Assembly: GCA_035772735.1 (NCBI GenBank)
Contig: JASDFA010000006.1
Coordinates: 26,391,501-26,455,500, forward strand
Reading direction: 5' to 3'
Origin: Datura wrightii
Lineage: Eukaryota > Streptophyta > Magnoliopsida > Solanales > Solanaceae
DNA: 64,000 bases
Part shown: in pieces, positions 26,147 to 36,545 of the stretch
Layout: each line of letters starts with the position of its first letter
How positions within the stretch are numbered: the first letter of the stretch is position 1
The notes under the pieces: generated by a model
What the model saw: only the letters and a program-made list of their open reading frames with translations
What the model was told of the DNA's origin: nothing
Databases searched by the model: none
Position numbers and translations under genes: made by a program

Positions 26147-26334
26147 CTTGTCAGCGTTCTAGGTTGCATATTCATAATTGCCAAGGCATTATTGGTCCAG
26201 TATTTATTTTGGTTGGTTGTGACAAGTGGCTTGGTCAGACTTAGTATTACATTTATAGATGCTATATTGCCGACTTCTTGATCAATTATGAATCGAGTGC
26301 CAGTTGTCGCCTACCCTAATTTTGGGGCATGACG
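26147..26334 (-). mobile_element. 188-base fragment of B LTR in the left arm
   Basis: It corresponds to 33420-33605 and to the B LTR at 43706-43891. The edge next to C reads GCTGACAAG on the reverse strand, the same as the unoccupied site in the other B LTR. Confidence 0.85.
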
Positions 26335-26470
26335 TGGAGAGTCTCGACTGATCCAAGGGAAATATTCTCTGTTGTGGAGAGTCCCTAACTGATCTAAGGG
26401 AGTCATTCTCTACTATTGAGAGTCCCTGACTGACTAAGGGAACATTCTCAGCTATGAAGAGTCCCTGGCT
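26335..26470. repeat. Approximately 40-base tandem repeat in A LTR
   Basis: About 3.5 units of GAGAGTCCCTRACTGATCTAAGG with an ATTCTC spacer. Unit lengths vary (about 39-42 bases). Element B inserted inside the same array in the 31-47 kb copy of A. Confidence 0.75.
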
Positions 26471-28055
26471 GAATAGGAAATGAGGAGTACTGATCAGACA
26501 TTATACATCTATGCTATTACAGCTGATAAAAAACATGAGCATTTTTTGAGTTCATCATACGACATTTATTTAGAAGGGTTTAAGGCTACTTGTACAAACA
26601 ACAAGCCCAAAAGTCTAAAGGATCATTCTCATTCTTTATCCTCCTAAGTCATATCATCATGGTACCAAATCATCATTTAATCCACACATTTTACATTTAC
26701 GAACATCTATAGATTCATATCATACTTTACGCCTCCACAACATTCAAGTTCCGAGTTCATAACGTAAGGCGTATAACATAGAGTCATGTAGGATCCATGG
26801 GTCCACTCACACTTTAACATATATACATTGATTTATATGTGCTAAATTTACTGAAAAACCCATATAATTAACTCATACCTTAAACATGTACAACAAGATC
26901 ATGGTAGTAGCATACATTTATTTCATGGAACCCTTGAAATTTACACCAATTCATAGAGAAGATACGATAATTACACCGTTATCATAGGTTTACCTCATAT
27001 GCAAAACATTTTCATCAAAAATATAATGAGAACATTTATATAATTTCATTGATCAAGCCCATAAGTTCTAATCTCATCTCAACGTATTTATCGAATCATA
27101 AATTCTAGTTTTTAAGGGAATTCTTACGATGTTGACGTATTTTAGGCATGGATAGAAATTCTCTATATAATCAAGTGAACAATAATAAAATCCCAATCCA
27201 ATTTTTGAGCTATCTCATGAAGGAAATCCTATAATCATGAGTTTTCACCATTTAGCACATAACTCAATATATTAAAATAATCCCATAAGCATAATTAACT
27301 TGTAATCCTAACGAGTCTTAAAATTCATAGAATACATAGAAGAAATCATCCATCAATTGAAAGCCTAGGTCATGCTTTTCTATAATAATGGAATTGGGTT
27401 TTTAATAAAATATTTGTGGGGGCACAAGGATGGAAGGACCTCCCTGTTGAAAAACCCACATACCTGATTCAAGAAGAAACCCCTACTTGAACTTTCACCT
27501 TGAAGCGTTAAGGAACCCTTGTTGAACTCTTCAGTCTTGAGAGAGAGAGGACGAAGAAGAGTTTGAGAGAGAGATGAAGAAGAAGAGTTTGAGATTGATT
27601 TTTGATAGAATGAGCATTTAGGATACTTATCCTCTTAAAAACGTCCCATACAATACTCAAAACAACATAGTTTAGAAGTTAGAAGCATAGGATTTACGGA
27701 AACACCTCTATAAAAATGCAGGAAAAATCCCCCTGCCAGTCCCCACATGGAACTCCCCGAGTCGTGGGGTAGACAATAACTCGTGCAGGCCAATGTCGTG
27801 GAGTGCATTGGCTTAATTTTCTTTATCTTCTCTTCTCTCCCCACGGGTTACTTGACGAGCCGTCAAGTGCACGACGACTCATCCCTCCTTCCGTGGTCTC
27901 CACTACCTCGGGACTTCACCATAAGTTTCCAACATTCACTGAACGACCGACCTAATGAGTCGTTGTCTACCTAATGACTCGTTGGGTCATCTGTGGTCAC
28001 TGTTCTAGGCTACACCTCCTGATTTCTCCTCACATTTCTGAACACGACTTGTGGG
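26335..28055 (-). mobile_element. Family A LTR fragment in the left arm
   Basis: It matches 31722-33419 in inverse orientation and 1-1588 in the same orientation. It includes the roughly 40-base tandem repeat (26335-26470), the CT-rich GAGAGAGAGG stretch near 27540 and motif-rich DNA at 27750-28050. The first hundred or so LTR bases, including the TGTAACA start, are missing at the inner edge. Confidence 0.85.
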
Positions 28056-28801
28056 GTCAACAATTACATTCCACTACAAATGTTCTTAACCTCAGCAAGA
28101 AGTGAATTTAGCCACTCATTTGTGGATTAAACATCATCAAATGAGTATAAATCATACAAACAATTGAAATAAAGAAGAAAGAGTTAGAGAAGAACCCTAA
28201 GATTTTCGTCCCCTCAACTTCTTGTAACCCACGGTCTTGCTCAACCAAGTCAGAATAATTAAAAATAAACCTAAGTGTGCTATTTATACTAGTGGAAATT
28301 TTTTCCGGAATAACAAACAACGTGTCATGGAGTGCATCGCGGAGCACTGCCTCCATGATACGGAGCTAACGCAGACCCTCTCTGGAATCAGGTCCCTCAG
28401 TATTTTACTCCTCAACGTGCCACGACATGCAACGCGGGGCTTGGCCAACGTGCCACGGCGCCGTCCCGAACCCTTACTGTAATTTGAAAAAATAAATCAT
28501 CCGAGGCAGACTGCCTCCACGATGGCAGCGTGACACGGCTCCATTGCGGAGCCCCTATGTTTGCTGCTTTTCCTTGACCTTTTCCACTGCTCGCTTCCTA
28601 GTCCATTCCCGATTTTCGCCAACATTCAACTTAGCTTTCTAAAATTACATTTTTCCCACAAAACAACACTAATCATGTTGGTTAGTATAAATTCACATTT
28701 TAACTACAAATCACATGAGAATGTACAAATAACGATAGATAAAAAAGAAGAAATAGAGCATTTGAGCATTACTTGGGCATATAATTCTGCCTAAGATCAT
28801 A
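28056..28801 (-). mobile_element. Unclassified LTR-like fragment
   Basis: Not similar to the other LTRs in this window. On the reverse strand a GC-rich part with repeated GGCACGTTG and CTCCGCAATGGAG-type words is followed by a TATA box and then GGGTTACAAGAAGTTGAGGG and ATGAGTGGCTAAATTC. The latter resembles leader sequence of some plant LTR elements as I recall them. No protein is encoded. It lies between the inner edge of the left inverted arm and the truncated 5' LTR of A. Confidence 0.4.
28281..28290 (-). promoter_or_regulatory. TATA box in the unclassified fragment
   Basis: Reverse strand AGTATAAATA, downstream of the GC-rich block, as in an LTR promoter. Confidence 0.45.
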
Positions 28802-29293
28802 TGTATAGTTTGTTTACGTTTCCCTGCATGCTCAGTACATACGAAGTACTAACGCATACTTTATATGATATATCATTTCATGATATAGATTTAGCTATCT
28901 AGACTCAACCTTGCGGGTAGACATACTCTCCCTTCCATCTCAGCAGATTGTGGTGAGTCCTTACCTCTCAAGGACGAGACTGTTGTTTCTTATTTTTGTT
29001 ATATTTTATTATTCATACCTTAGGAGTTAGTTGGGGACCTGTCCCAGCAACTCATCAGTTTAGTAGAGGCTTTCAGGCATGTGTAATCAGGTTCAATTTA
29101 TGTATTATGTTTTGTCAAATTATGTCCTTAAGTTTTAAATTTGACTCCTTAAAGTTAGATTCCACTCAGTTATGTTTCTATTAGCTATTTATATTGTTAA
29201 GAGTTATGCTATGATAATGCCATGGGTCAACTTGGAGCCTTTCGCGGTTCCTTCCAGCATGTTACGGCTAGGGTGTAAACTCGGGTCATGACA
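28802..29293 (+). mobile_element. 5' LTR of A, 3' end only
   Basis: It aligns with 46940-47429 (GCATGCTCAGTACAT, CTCAACCTTGCGGGTAGACAT, GGAGCCTTT..GTAAACTCGGGTCATGACA). The upstream four fifths of the LTR are missing. Two small hairpins are at 28834-28850 and 28869-28887. Confidence 0.85.
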
Positions 29294-29296
29294 ACA

Positions 29297-29308
29297 TGGT
29301 ATCAGAGC
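29297..29308 (+). other. Primer-binding site of A
   Basis: TGGTATCAGAGC, three bases after the LTR, a perfect 12-base match to the complement of the initiator tRNA-Met 3' end. Confidence 0.95.
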
Positions 29309-29509
29309 AAATAGGTTTGAAGTCCCTAGGGTGTCCGAAAGCTGCATTAATTAGAGTCTTCTTCATGGTTGTGATGCATGCCACACTTATGTTGAAGAGG
29401 CTACGAGACATTTTAGGAATATTCCCTTTTCTTCATGATCCTTATCGTGCATAGAGTATGAAACTCTAACAGTTCCTCCCCTGACTCATGCTTTACATGC
29501 TCGTAGATA

Positions 29510-30620
29510 ATGCCTCCCAGAAGAGTAAATGGAAGAAGAAATGGTAATGGCTGCCAGTAGGCTCTACCAGCCCGGCAAACCCGATGGACAACCATGTTAC
29601 TCATGCCGAGCTCCGGGCAACCCTTAATATGTTGGCGCAGGCCATGAATACCAAGATTAATCAGCAGGCGATGGCTCGTGTTCCCCAGAATGGGAATGTA
29701 GCGGTGGCAAGGGTAAGAGATATTCTCAGGATGAACCTACCCATATTCTTAGGGCCAAAGGTAGACGAGGACCCATATGAGTTTTTGGAAGAGATCCTAA
29801 ATATCACTCAAATCATGGGGTGACAGGAACTTAGAGCGCAGAGTGAGCCTCCTACCAGCTGAAAGAAGCTGTTTATATATGGTTTTGTCAGTGGAGGGAT
29901 AGTCGAGGAATTAGAGCAGGCCCCGTAGGTTAGGATGAATTTATAACTACGTTGCTGGACAGGTTTTTCCCCAGAGAGTTCAGAGAGGCAAAGGCGGCAG
30001 AATTCATCAACATAAGATAGAATGACCAGACTGTCTAGGAGTACGCGTTAGAGTTTACGCGATTATCCATGTATGCACTAGAGATAGTAGCTGACTAGAG
30101 GGCCCAGGTGAGCAGGTTCGTGAATGGAGTGTCAGACTCCTTGGTTAAAGAGTGTCACACTTCCATGTTGCACATGGATATAGTTTTCCATGTTTGGTGA
30201 TATTCGCTCGACAAATGGAAGCGGAACAGGTGAAGGCAAAACAGAGAGAGGCCAAGGGCCAGGATAGGAGATTTAGAGTTTTCCTCGCAGATAGCGAGTG
30301 GTGGATACTGCTCACATTCCCAGCAGAAGTCATCAGCCCCAACACTTTCGATGGTCACTGCTCCGCACAAACCCAGGGTAAGGGAGATCATGTATCCATT
30401 GTGTACCAGCTGTGGGAAGCATCACTTGGGAGAATGAATGGCTGGCTCGGATGTTTGTTTATGGTGCGGCGAGTTGGGCCACAAGCATCAAGATTGTGCA
30501 GCGGCTAAGCGAGGCGAGTGTAGGTCCTCGGCCACCTCTTCAGTAGGTCAGATAGCCTATCCATTTTAGTAGGGTACATGATCTAGCCCGGGTGGCGGAC
30601 GATGTCAAAATCACTCCAAT
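29510..30620 (+). pseudogene. A gag (broken)
   Basis: ATG at 29510 starts MPPRRVNGRRNGNG, as in K and (frameshifted) G. The clean block at 29584-29823 includes HAELRATLNMLAQAM and ILRMNLPIFLGPKVDEDPYE, and ends at a frameshift. The zinc knuckle at 30456-30497 is intact: CLWCGELGHKHQDC. There are several stops and shifts between these parts. No downstream pol exists, so A could move only with proteins from another element. Confidence 0.8.
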
Positions 30621-31600
30621 ACCGTAGCAGCACACTAGGATAAGGGAAAGTCTCGAGTAGTAGTCACAGGTATGTTGTGAATTTTGCGTTACTCTTTGCA
30701 TATTGCTAGCCCTAGAACCCCAGTATTGAATAAGAAGCTCTTTAATGATTGTTGAGGGGAGATTGTCAATGTGTCATGTGAATAGTTGAGAGTGTAATGC
30801 TTGCAGTGAAGATTAGAGGTGAAAGAGAAGCTAGGAGTTAGTGATTTAGCCCCGACCTTGAGAAAGATTCAGGAGCCTTAGAATGACGGCTTTAAGAGAA
30901 GGGGGAAATGGTAAGTAAGTGCGACCAGTCGGATCTTGAGAATGCTAATAAGGGAGTTCCAGCCCTAGCAATTGTGGTATGTCGATCACTTCAAGTTCAG
31001 ATGGATTTTCTTGTATTTCAGTTGAAGCTATGTTATACCCATCCCTATGTGTAAACTCCCAAGATTTCTATATAACCGCTTTAGAAAGCAATGTCAGTCT
31101 TGCTCTACAAATCTTTAACGCCCATCTTCATGTTATGAATCAGTTATGCGGGTTCACTCATGTCTTCCAGTATGATTAGCTCGAACTAAGTCTTTAGAAG
31201 TGGCTTTAGTAGCTCAGTAGAATCAGGTTACCCCATGTATGTGTTCAGTTAGGGATGTCATAAATGATAAGTGCTCATGAGACCTTTACTTCCAGTTAGA
31301 CCAGATATCCTAAATTCTAACCCCATAACAAAAAGTGATTTGAGAACGAAGGATCAGTCCGTATCAGCTCAGTACCGGTTAGAGGGAAAAGAATCTGTCT
31401 CAGTGTTCTATCTAGTTCCATGTCTTTTGGTCCCTGTTGTTCCCTAGCATGCATGTATGATTTGGATGTTCAGCTCAGATATGTAAGATCGTCCGAAGTT
31501 AGATACTCCATTAGTTTAGCTGTAATTGATTGATTATGGGATTTCAATTCTTTCCCTATCCTTTCTATATATTTAGCCAACATTTGAGGACAAATATTCC
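30621..31600 (+). other. Non-coding internal region of A
   Basis: About 1 kb between gag and the polypurine tract. I find no RT, RNase H or integrase words on either strand, although a complete element would carry about 3 kb of pol here. A trace at 30660-30760 (LLALCILLALEP-like reading) may be the start of protease. The remainder is unrecognised and may be non-coding filler characteristic of this subfamily. Confidence 0.6.
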
Positions 31601-31614
31601 CAAGGGGGAGATAT
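31601..31614 (+). promoter_or_regulatory. Polypurine tract of A
   Basis: CAAGGGGGAGATAT immediately before the LTR start, after TTTGAGGACAAATATTCC. Confidence 0.85.
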
Positions 31615-33419
31615 TGTAACACTCTGAAAGTTTCTAAGATCATATTCCAGACTTAAAGAAAGAATTCAGGTAGAAGGTGGAAATTTTACCACAGAACGAG
31701 TCGTAGTATGACTTGTTAGGTGACCCCACGAGTCGTGTTCATACATGTGAGGAGAAGTCAGGAGCTGTAGCCTAGAATAGTGACCACAGATGACCCAACG
31801 AGTCATTAGGTAGACAATGACTCATTAGGTCGGCCGTTGGGTAAATGTTGGAAACTTATGGTGAGGTCCTGAGGCAACGGAGACCACGGAAGGCGGTATA
31901 AGTCGTCGTGCACTTGACGGCTCGTCAAGTAACCCGTGGGGAGAGAAGAGAAGATAAAGAAAATTAAGCCAGTGCACTCCACGACTTGGCCTGCACGAGT
32001 TATTGTCTACCCCACGACTCGTGGAGTTCCACGTGGGGACTGGCAGGGGGATTTTCCCTGCATTTTTCCAGAGGTGTTTTCGTAAAATCCTATGCTTCTA
32101 ACTTCTAAACTATGTTGTTTTGAGTATTGTATGGGACGTTTTTAAGAGGATAAGTATCCTAAACGTTCATTCTATCAAAAATCAATCTCAAACTCTTCTT
32201 CCTCCTCTCTCTCTCAAGACTCAAGAGTTCAACAAGGGTTCCTTAACGCTTCAAGGTGAAAGTTCAAGTAGGGGTTTCTTCTTGAATCAGGTATGTGGGT
32301 TTTTCAACAGGGAGGTCCTTCCATCCTTGTGCCCCAAAAATATTTTATTAATAACCCAATTCCATTATTCTAGAAAAGCATGACCTAGGCTTTCAATTGA
32401 TGGATGGTTTCTTCTATGTATTCTATGAATTTTAAGACTCATTAGGATTACAAGTTAATTATGCTTATGGGATTATTTTAATATCTCGAGTTATGTGCTA
32501 AATGGTGAAAACTCATGATTATAGGATTTCCTTTATGAGATAGCTCAAAACTTGGATTGGGATTTTATTATTGTTCACTTGATTATATTGAGAGTTTGTA
32601 TCCATGCCTAAAATACGTCAATATTGTAAGAATTCCCTTAAAAACTAGAATATATGATTCGATAAATATGTTGAGATGAGATTAGAACTTATGGGCTTGA
32701 TCAATGAAATTATATAAATGTTCTCACTATGTTTTTGATTAAAATGTTTTGCATATGAGGTAAACCTATGATAACGGCGTAATTATCGTATCTTCTCTAT
32801 GAATTGGAGTAAATTTCAAGGGTTCCATGAAATAAATGTATGCTACTACCATGATCTTGTTGTACATGTTTAAGGTATGAGTTAATTATATGGATTTTTC
32901 AGTAAATTTAGCACATATAAATCAATGTATATATGTTAAAGTGTGAGTGGACTTATGGATCCTACATGACTCTATGTTATACGCCGTACGTTACGAACTC
33001 GGAACTTGAATGTTGTGGAGGCGTAAAGTATGATATGAATCTATAGATGTTCGTAAATGTATAATGTGTGGATTAAATGATGATTTGGTACCATGATGAT
33101 ATGACTTAGGAGGATAAAGAATGAGAATGATCCTTTAGACTTTTGGGCTTGTTGTTATTAGAAAGTAACCTTAAACCCTTCTAAATAAATGTCGTATGAT
33201 GAACTCAAAAAATGCTCATGTTTTTTATCAGCTGTAATAGCATAGATGTATAATGTCTGATCAGTACTCCTCATTTCCTATTCAGCCAGGGACTCTCCAT
33301 AGCTGAGAATGTTCCCTTAGTCAGTGAGGGACTCTCAATAGTAGAGAATGACTCCCTTAGATCAGTTAGGGACTCTCCACAACAGAGAATGTTTCCCTTG
33401 GATCAGTTGAGACTCTCAA
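31615..33419 (+). mobile_element. 3' LTR of A, first part
   Basis: Starts TGTAACACTCTGAAAG. Motif-rich block 31690-32030, CT-rich stretch near 32200, tandem repeat 33290-33419. At 33419 it breaks inside the repeat where B begins, and resumes at 46574. The joined parts give about 2.66 kb, a normal size for this family. Confidence 0.9.
33415..33419 (+). other. Left target-site duplication of B
   Basis: CTCAA precedes the B LTR end; CTCCA follows at 46574-46578. Four of five bases match, consistent with an old 5-bp duplication. Confidence 0.7.
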
Positions 33420-33600
33420 TGTCATGCCCCAAAATTAGGGTAGGCGACAACTGGCACTCGATTCATAATTGATCAAGAAGTCGGCAATATAACATCTATA
33501 AATGTAATACTAAGTCTGACCAAGCCACTTGTCACAAACAACCAAAATAAATACTGGACCCATAATGCCTTGGCAATTGAATATGTAACCTGGAACACCA

Positions 33601-33605
33601 ACAAG
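33601..33605 (+). other. Left target-site duplication of C
   Basis: ACAAG directly before the C LTR, identical to 35862-35866. Confidence 0.95.
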
Positions 33606-35861
33606 TGTAGTACCCCGAAAGTGCGTAAGAATAGACCCGGGAGGCTGAAAGTTGAAAACTGTAGATATTGGGAAAAAGTTCCAAGACGGGCCATGGGATG
33701 ACTCATGTTATCAAACCACGATCGTTGTATGCAGTCGTGGATAGTATCAGGCTGGGTGGCAGTGTAAACCACGGGAGACATGAAGACTCATTGTGGGAAA
33801 CAACGAGTCATCATTAGCAGTCATGGGAAGGAGTTAGGTTCTTCAGGAGACATGCAAAGGGCGACCCAATGACCCGTTAGGAGAAACCACGAGTCGTTGT
33901 TGGAGGTTAAGAATTTCCAGTGTAGGTGATGGGTTGACACCATGATTCATTGGAAGGAACCACGAGTCGTGGTGAGGCTCATGGCAAGTGGGTTCAAATT
34001 TTATGATGAGCAGACAACGGACAGTGTCACGGATCTTGACGAGTCGTCCTGTCCGTCCGTTGGTTAGTTTCGAGAGAAGAAATTCAACAGTCCATTCGAC
34101 GAGGGACATGAAGGGTTGTTGGTGGTTCCTACGACCAGTTTGTACCACTCGTGGGTTCCATCCGGCCAGTTTTCAGGGCAGGTTCATTAAGGGTATTTTG
34201 GAGTTTTTCATGATATAAGGCCCTATACTACGTTGTTTTTGCTTGGGAAAGATGGGCTATTAAGAAAATAAACCTTCCTAAACTCCCATTCATGCATGCA
34301 ATGATTTTGAGAAGTGATCTAAGGGGAGATTTCAAGCTTTTCACCTCAATTCCTTCAATTTCATTCTTGGGATTTTAAGGAGGGTTAGGAGTTGATAATC
34401 TCAGGTACGTAAGGTCTTCCATGGGTGGATTCTTCCACACCCACGCTCCGTCTCTATTAATTACTCAAAATGTATTCAAAAACTCATGGGGTTTTATATT
34501 CAGTTTGTATAAAATTTAATGATTTAATTATGGTTCTTGTGATTTTGAAACCCTATCATTATCTAATGATTTTGATCATCTTTTGAGCTCTAAATTGCTT
34601 TTAGTATGGATGATTTAGAATTTCTAATCATTTAAACCCGATTATGCATGTCCATGATAAACCGATTTATGATCCATTGATCCATTGATGTTTTTGATAA
34701 GCCCAATATGTATTATGAATTAAATCATGAATATATTATGTTATCTATTATGATCTTATGAAAATTTAAACTATATGCATGATCTACAAGTATGTATGTA
34801 TTTTATTAAGCATGAATTATGTTTTGGCCAACTCAAGGGCCTCAGGTCATGGCTAGTTTATGTATGTTCAAGCATGTTTACGATTATCATGATTTGAGTA
34901 GACCATGAACTCATGTATGTATTATTATGAGCACTATATATGTTTTGGGAGTAGTATCAAACACTGAGTAGGTTCGGGGCTCAGGTTATGTCCTGAATCT
35001 CATGAACTACGTGCCACCGTAGGTATGTTGAGACCCATTCATGCTTTTCCCTGGCCCAAATGGACCTTTTCATGTGTGATCACGCCCTTTCATGGTTCCT
35101 ACCATTGGAAAGGTACGAACACCCTCTCGACTAGGGTTACAAGTCGGGCTTCATGTGTGCTCATATGGGGTATGTCGGTTAGGAGAATCTTCCACTGTTC
35201 CTCATGATTTACGCATGTTATGATTATGTATGTTGGCTCAAGTTATGTTAACTAAAGTTCTACTCTTATGATAATGACTATTCTTATGTTACGAATGTTT
35301 TGAAAACCTTGAGCTATATAATATGTTATAATGATTTATGATACGAGCATGTTGTCCTACTCTTATGACCATTTCTGAGTTTCATACATGTTTAAAATGT
35401 TCGCTTTCTTACCTAGCATACTCAGTACATTCCATGTACTGACCGCATAATTTTTATGTTGTATCGTCTCATGATACAGGTCCCAGTTCTCAGGCTCATC
35501 CTCACCCGTAGATAGATTCGGACTTGCTCACTGCGTACTTGGTGAGTCCACATGTTTCGACGGCTACATGTTCACACTCTATGTTATTCCTTCAGTTTCT
35601 AGATGTTGGATTAGTTGGGGAGTTATCCCATCAATCCGCCTTTCATATTTAGAGGCTTATCAGACTAAAAAGTTGTATTCTGCCGTATTGTATAAGTATT
35701 GTACTGGTTTCTCTTATGTTATGTTATGATTACGTTCTCTATGCTAAGTCTTCCACTCATGTGATTGAATTTGATGTATGCTCATGCCATGGGTGGACCT
35801 TGGGTTTCTCGGGGCTCCCTGTCCTATGTCTACGATCTGGGTGTAGGTTTGGGTCATGACA
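33606..35861 (+). mobile_element. Solo LTR C
   Basis: 2256 bases, TGTAGTACCCCGAAAG to GGGTCATGACA, flanked on both sides by ACAAG, with no internal element sequence. This is the product expected from recombination between the two LTRs of an element. The other B LTR carries the unoccupied site GCTGACAAGGCTACAATAAAG at 43882-43902. Motif-rich block 33700-34160. No coding capacity; small open frames inside it are chance. Confidence 0.95.
35424..35478 (+). other. Conserved pair of hairpins in C LTR
   Basis: AGTACATTCCATGTACT (35424-35440) and TGTATCGTCTCATGATACA (35460-35478), each a short stem with a 5-7 base loop. Both recur at the same place in the LTRs of A, D, G and (second one) K. Confidence 0.7.
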
Positions 35862-35866
35862 ACAAG
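35862..35866 (+). other. Right target-site duplication of C
   Basis: ACAAG directly after the C LTR, followed by GCTACAATAAAGC of the B LTR. Confidence 0.95.
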
Positions 35867-36388
35867 GCTACAATAAAGCTAAGCAGAGCAATGGTAAACC
35901 AACACGACTACACAACAAAAACTACTACACAAACTAGTGCACATCAGCCTCTACAGAGTAAACAAACTGAAATACACGAGACAGGGCCCCCGTCCTACCC
36001 ATGATGTACACAAAACTATAAAATAGTAAAAACTTGGACATGGCTCCTGGAAGAGAGGAGCATACCACTATTCCATTGAAATCTAGCTCCTACTGCGTCT
36101 GATGATCTAAGCCTCGACCTGTACCTGCAGCAAGATTGCAGGAAGGGTCCCCAGATGAAGGGACATTAGTACGAATAAAATGTATTGGTATGTAAGGCTG
36201 AAAACTATAAGAATATAAGATAACAATGATAACTGAGCCAGAAATAAGGACTAGTAACAACCCGAAATCCTGAAAACCAAAACCTGACAATAACTCAATA
36301 TTGAAGTGTAAATGCAATCATCTAATGCACAACAAACACTATAACTGAAATGTCGGCGGCCAGCCAACAATAAAATCAATATAAAAGT

Positions 36389-36545
36389 TGTCTAGCCAGT
36401 GTACCACACCAGGGTAAAAATAAAAATGCCTCCAGCCAATGTACTACACCGGGGCAAAATCTGTCCAGCCGGTATATCACACCACGGTAAAAAAATAACT
36501 AAATATAAATACCTCCAGCTAGTGTACCACACCAGGATAAATCAA
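36389..36545. repeat. Minisatellite in B 3' LTR (about 4 units)
   Basis: Units of about 35-55 bases built on CCAGCCGGTGTACCACACCAGGGTAAAAATAAA, imperfect. The other B LTR has about three units at 44406-44525, so copy number changed after insertion. Confidence 0.8.

Larger units (their letters stand above)
24969..28055 (-). repeat. Left arm of large inverted duplication
   Basis: The reverse complement of 31722-34760, with the same three nested pieces in order: C LTR start, B LTR end, A LTR. Over 180 bases spanning the B piece I count about 8 differences, so roughly 95% identity by eye. Because it carries the A/B and B/C insertion junctions, it was copied after those insertions. Outer edge is M RT; inner edge is an unrelated LTR-like fragment. 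Confidence 0.9.
31722..34760 (+). repeat. Right arm of large inverted duplication
   Basis: Partner of 24969-28055. This copy lies in intact context (A, B and C continue unbroken beyond its edges), so it is the parental copy and the left arm the derivative. The spacer between arms is 28056-31721. Confidence 0.9.

Noticed and set aside
29297..29308. tRNA-like sequence GGTATCAGAGC repeated at several places
   Set aside because: These are primer-binding sites complementary to a tRNA 3' end, next to LTR ends. No cloverleaf can be formed with neighbours.
24969..34760. Inverted repeat as a foldback or DNA transposon
   Set aside because: The arms are pieces of three unrelated LTRs joined at known insertion junctions and no target-site duplication flanks the pair.
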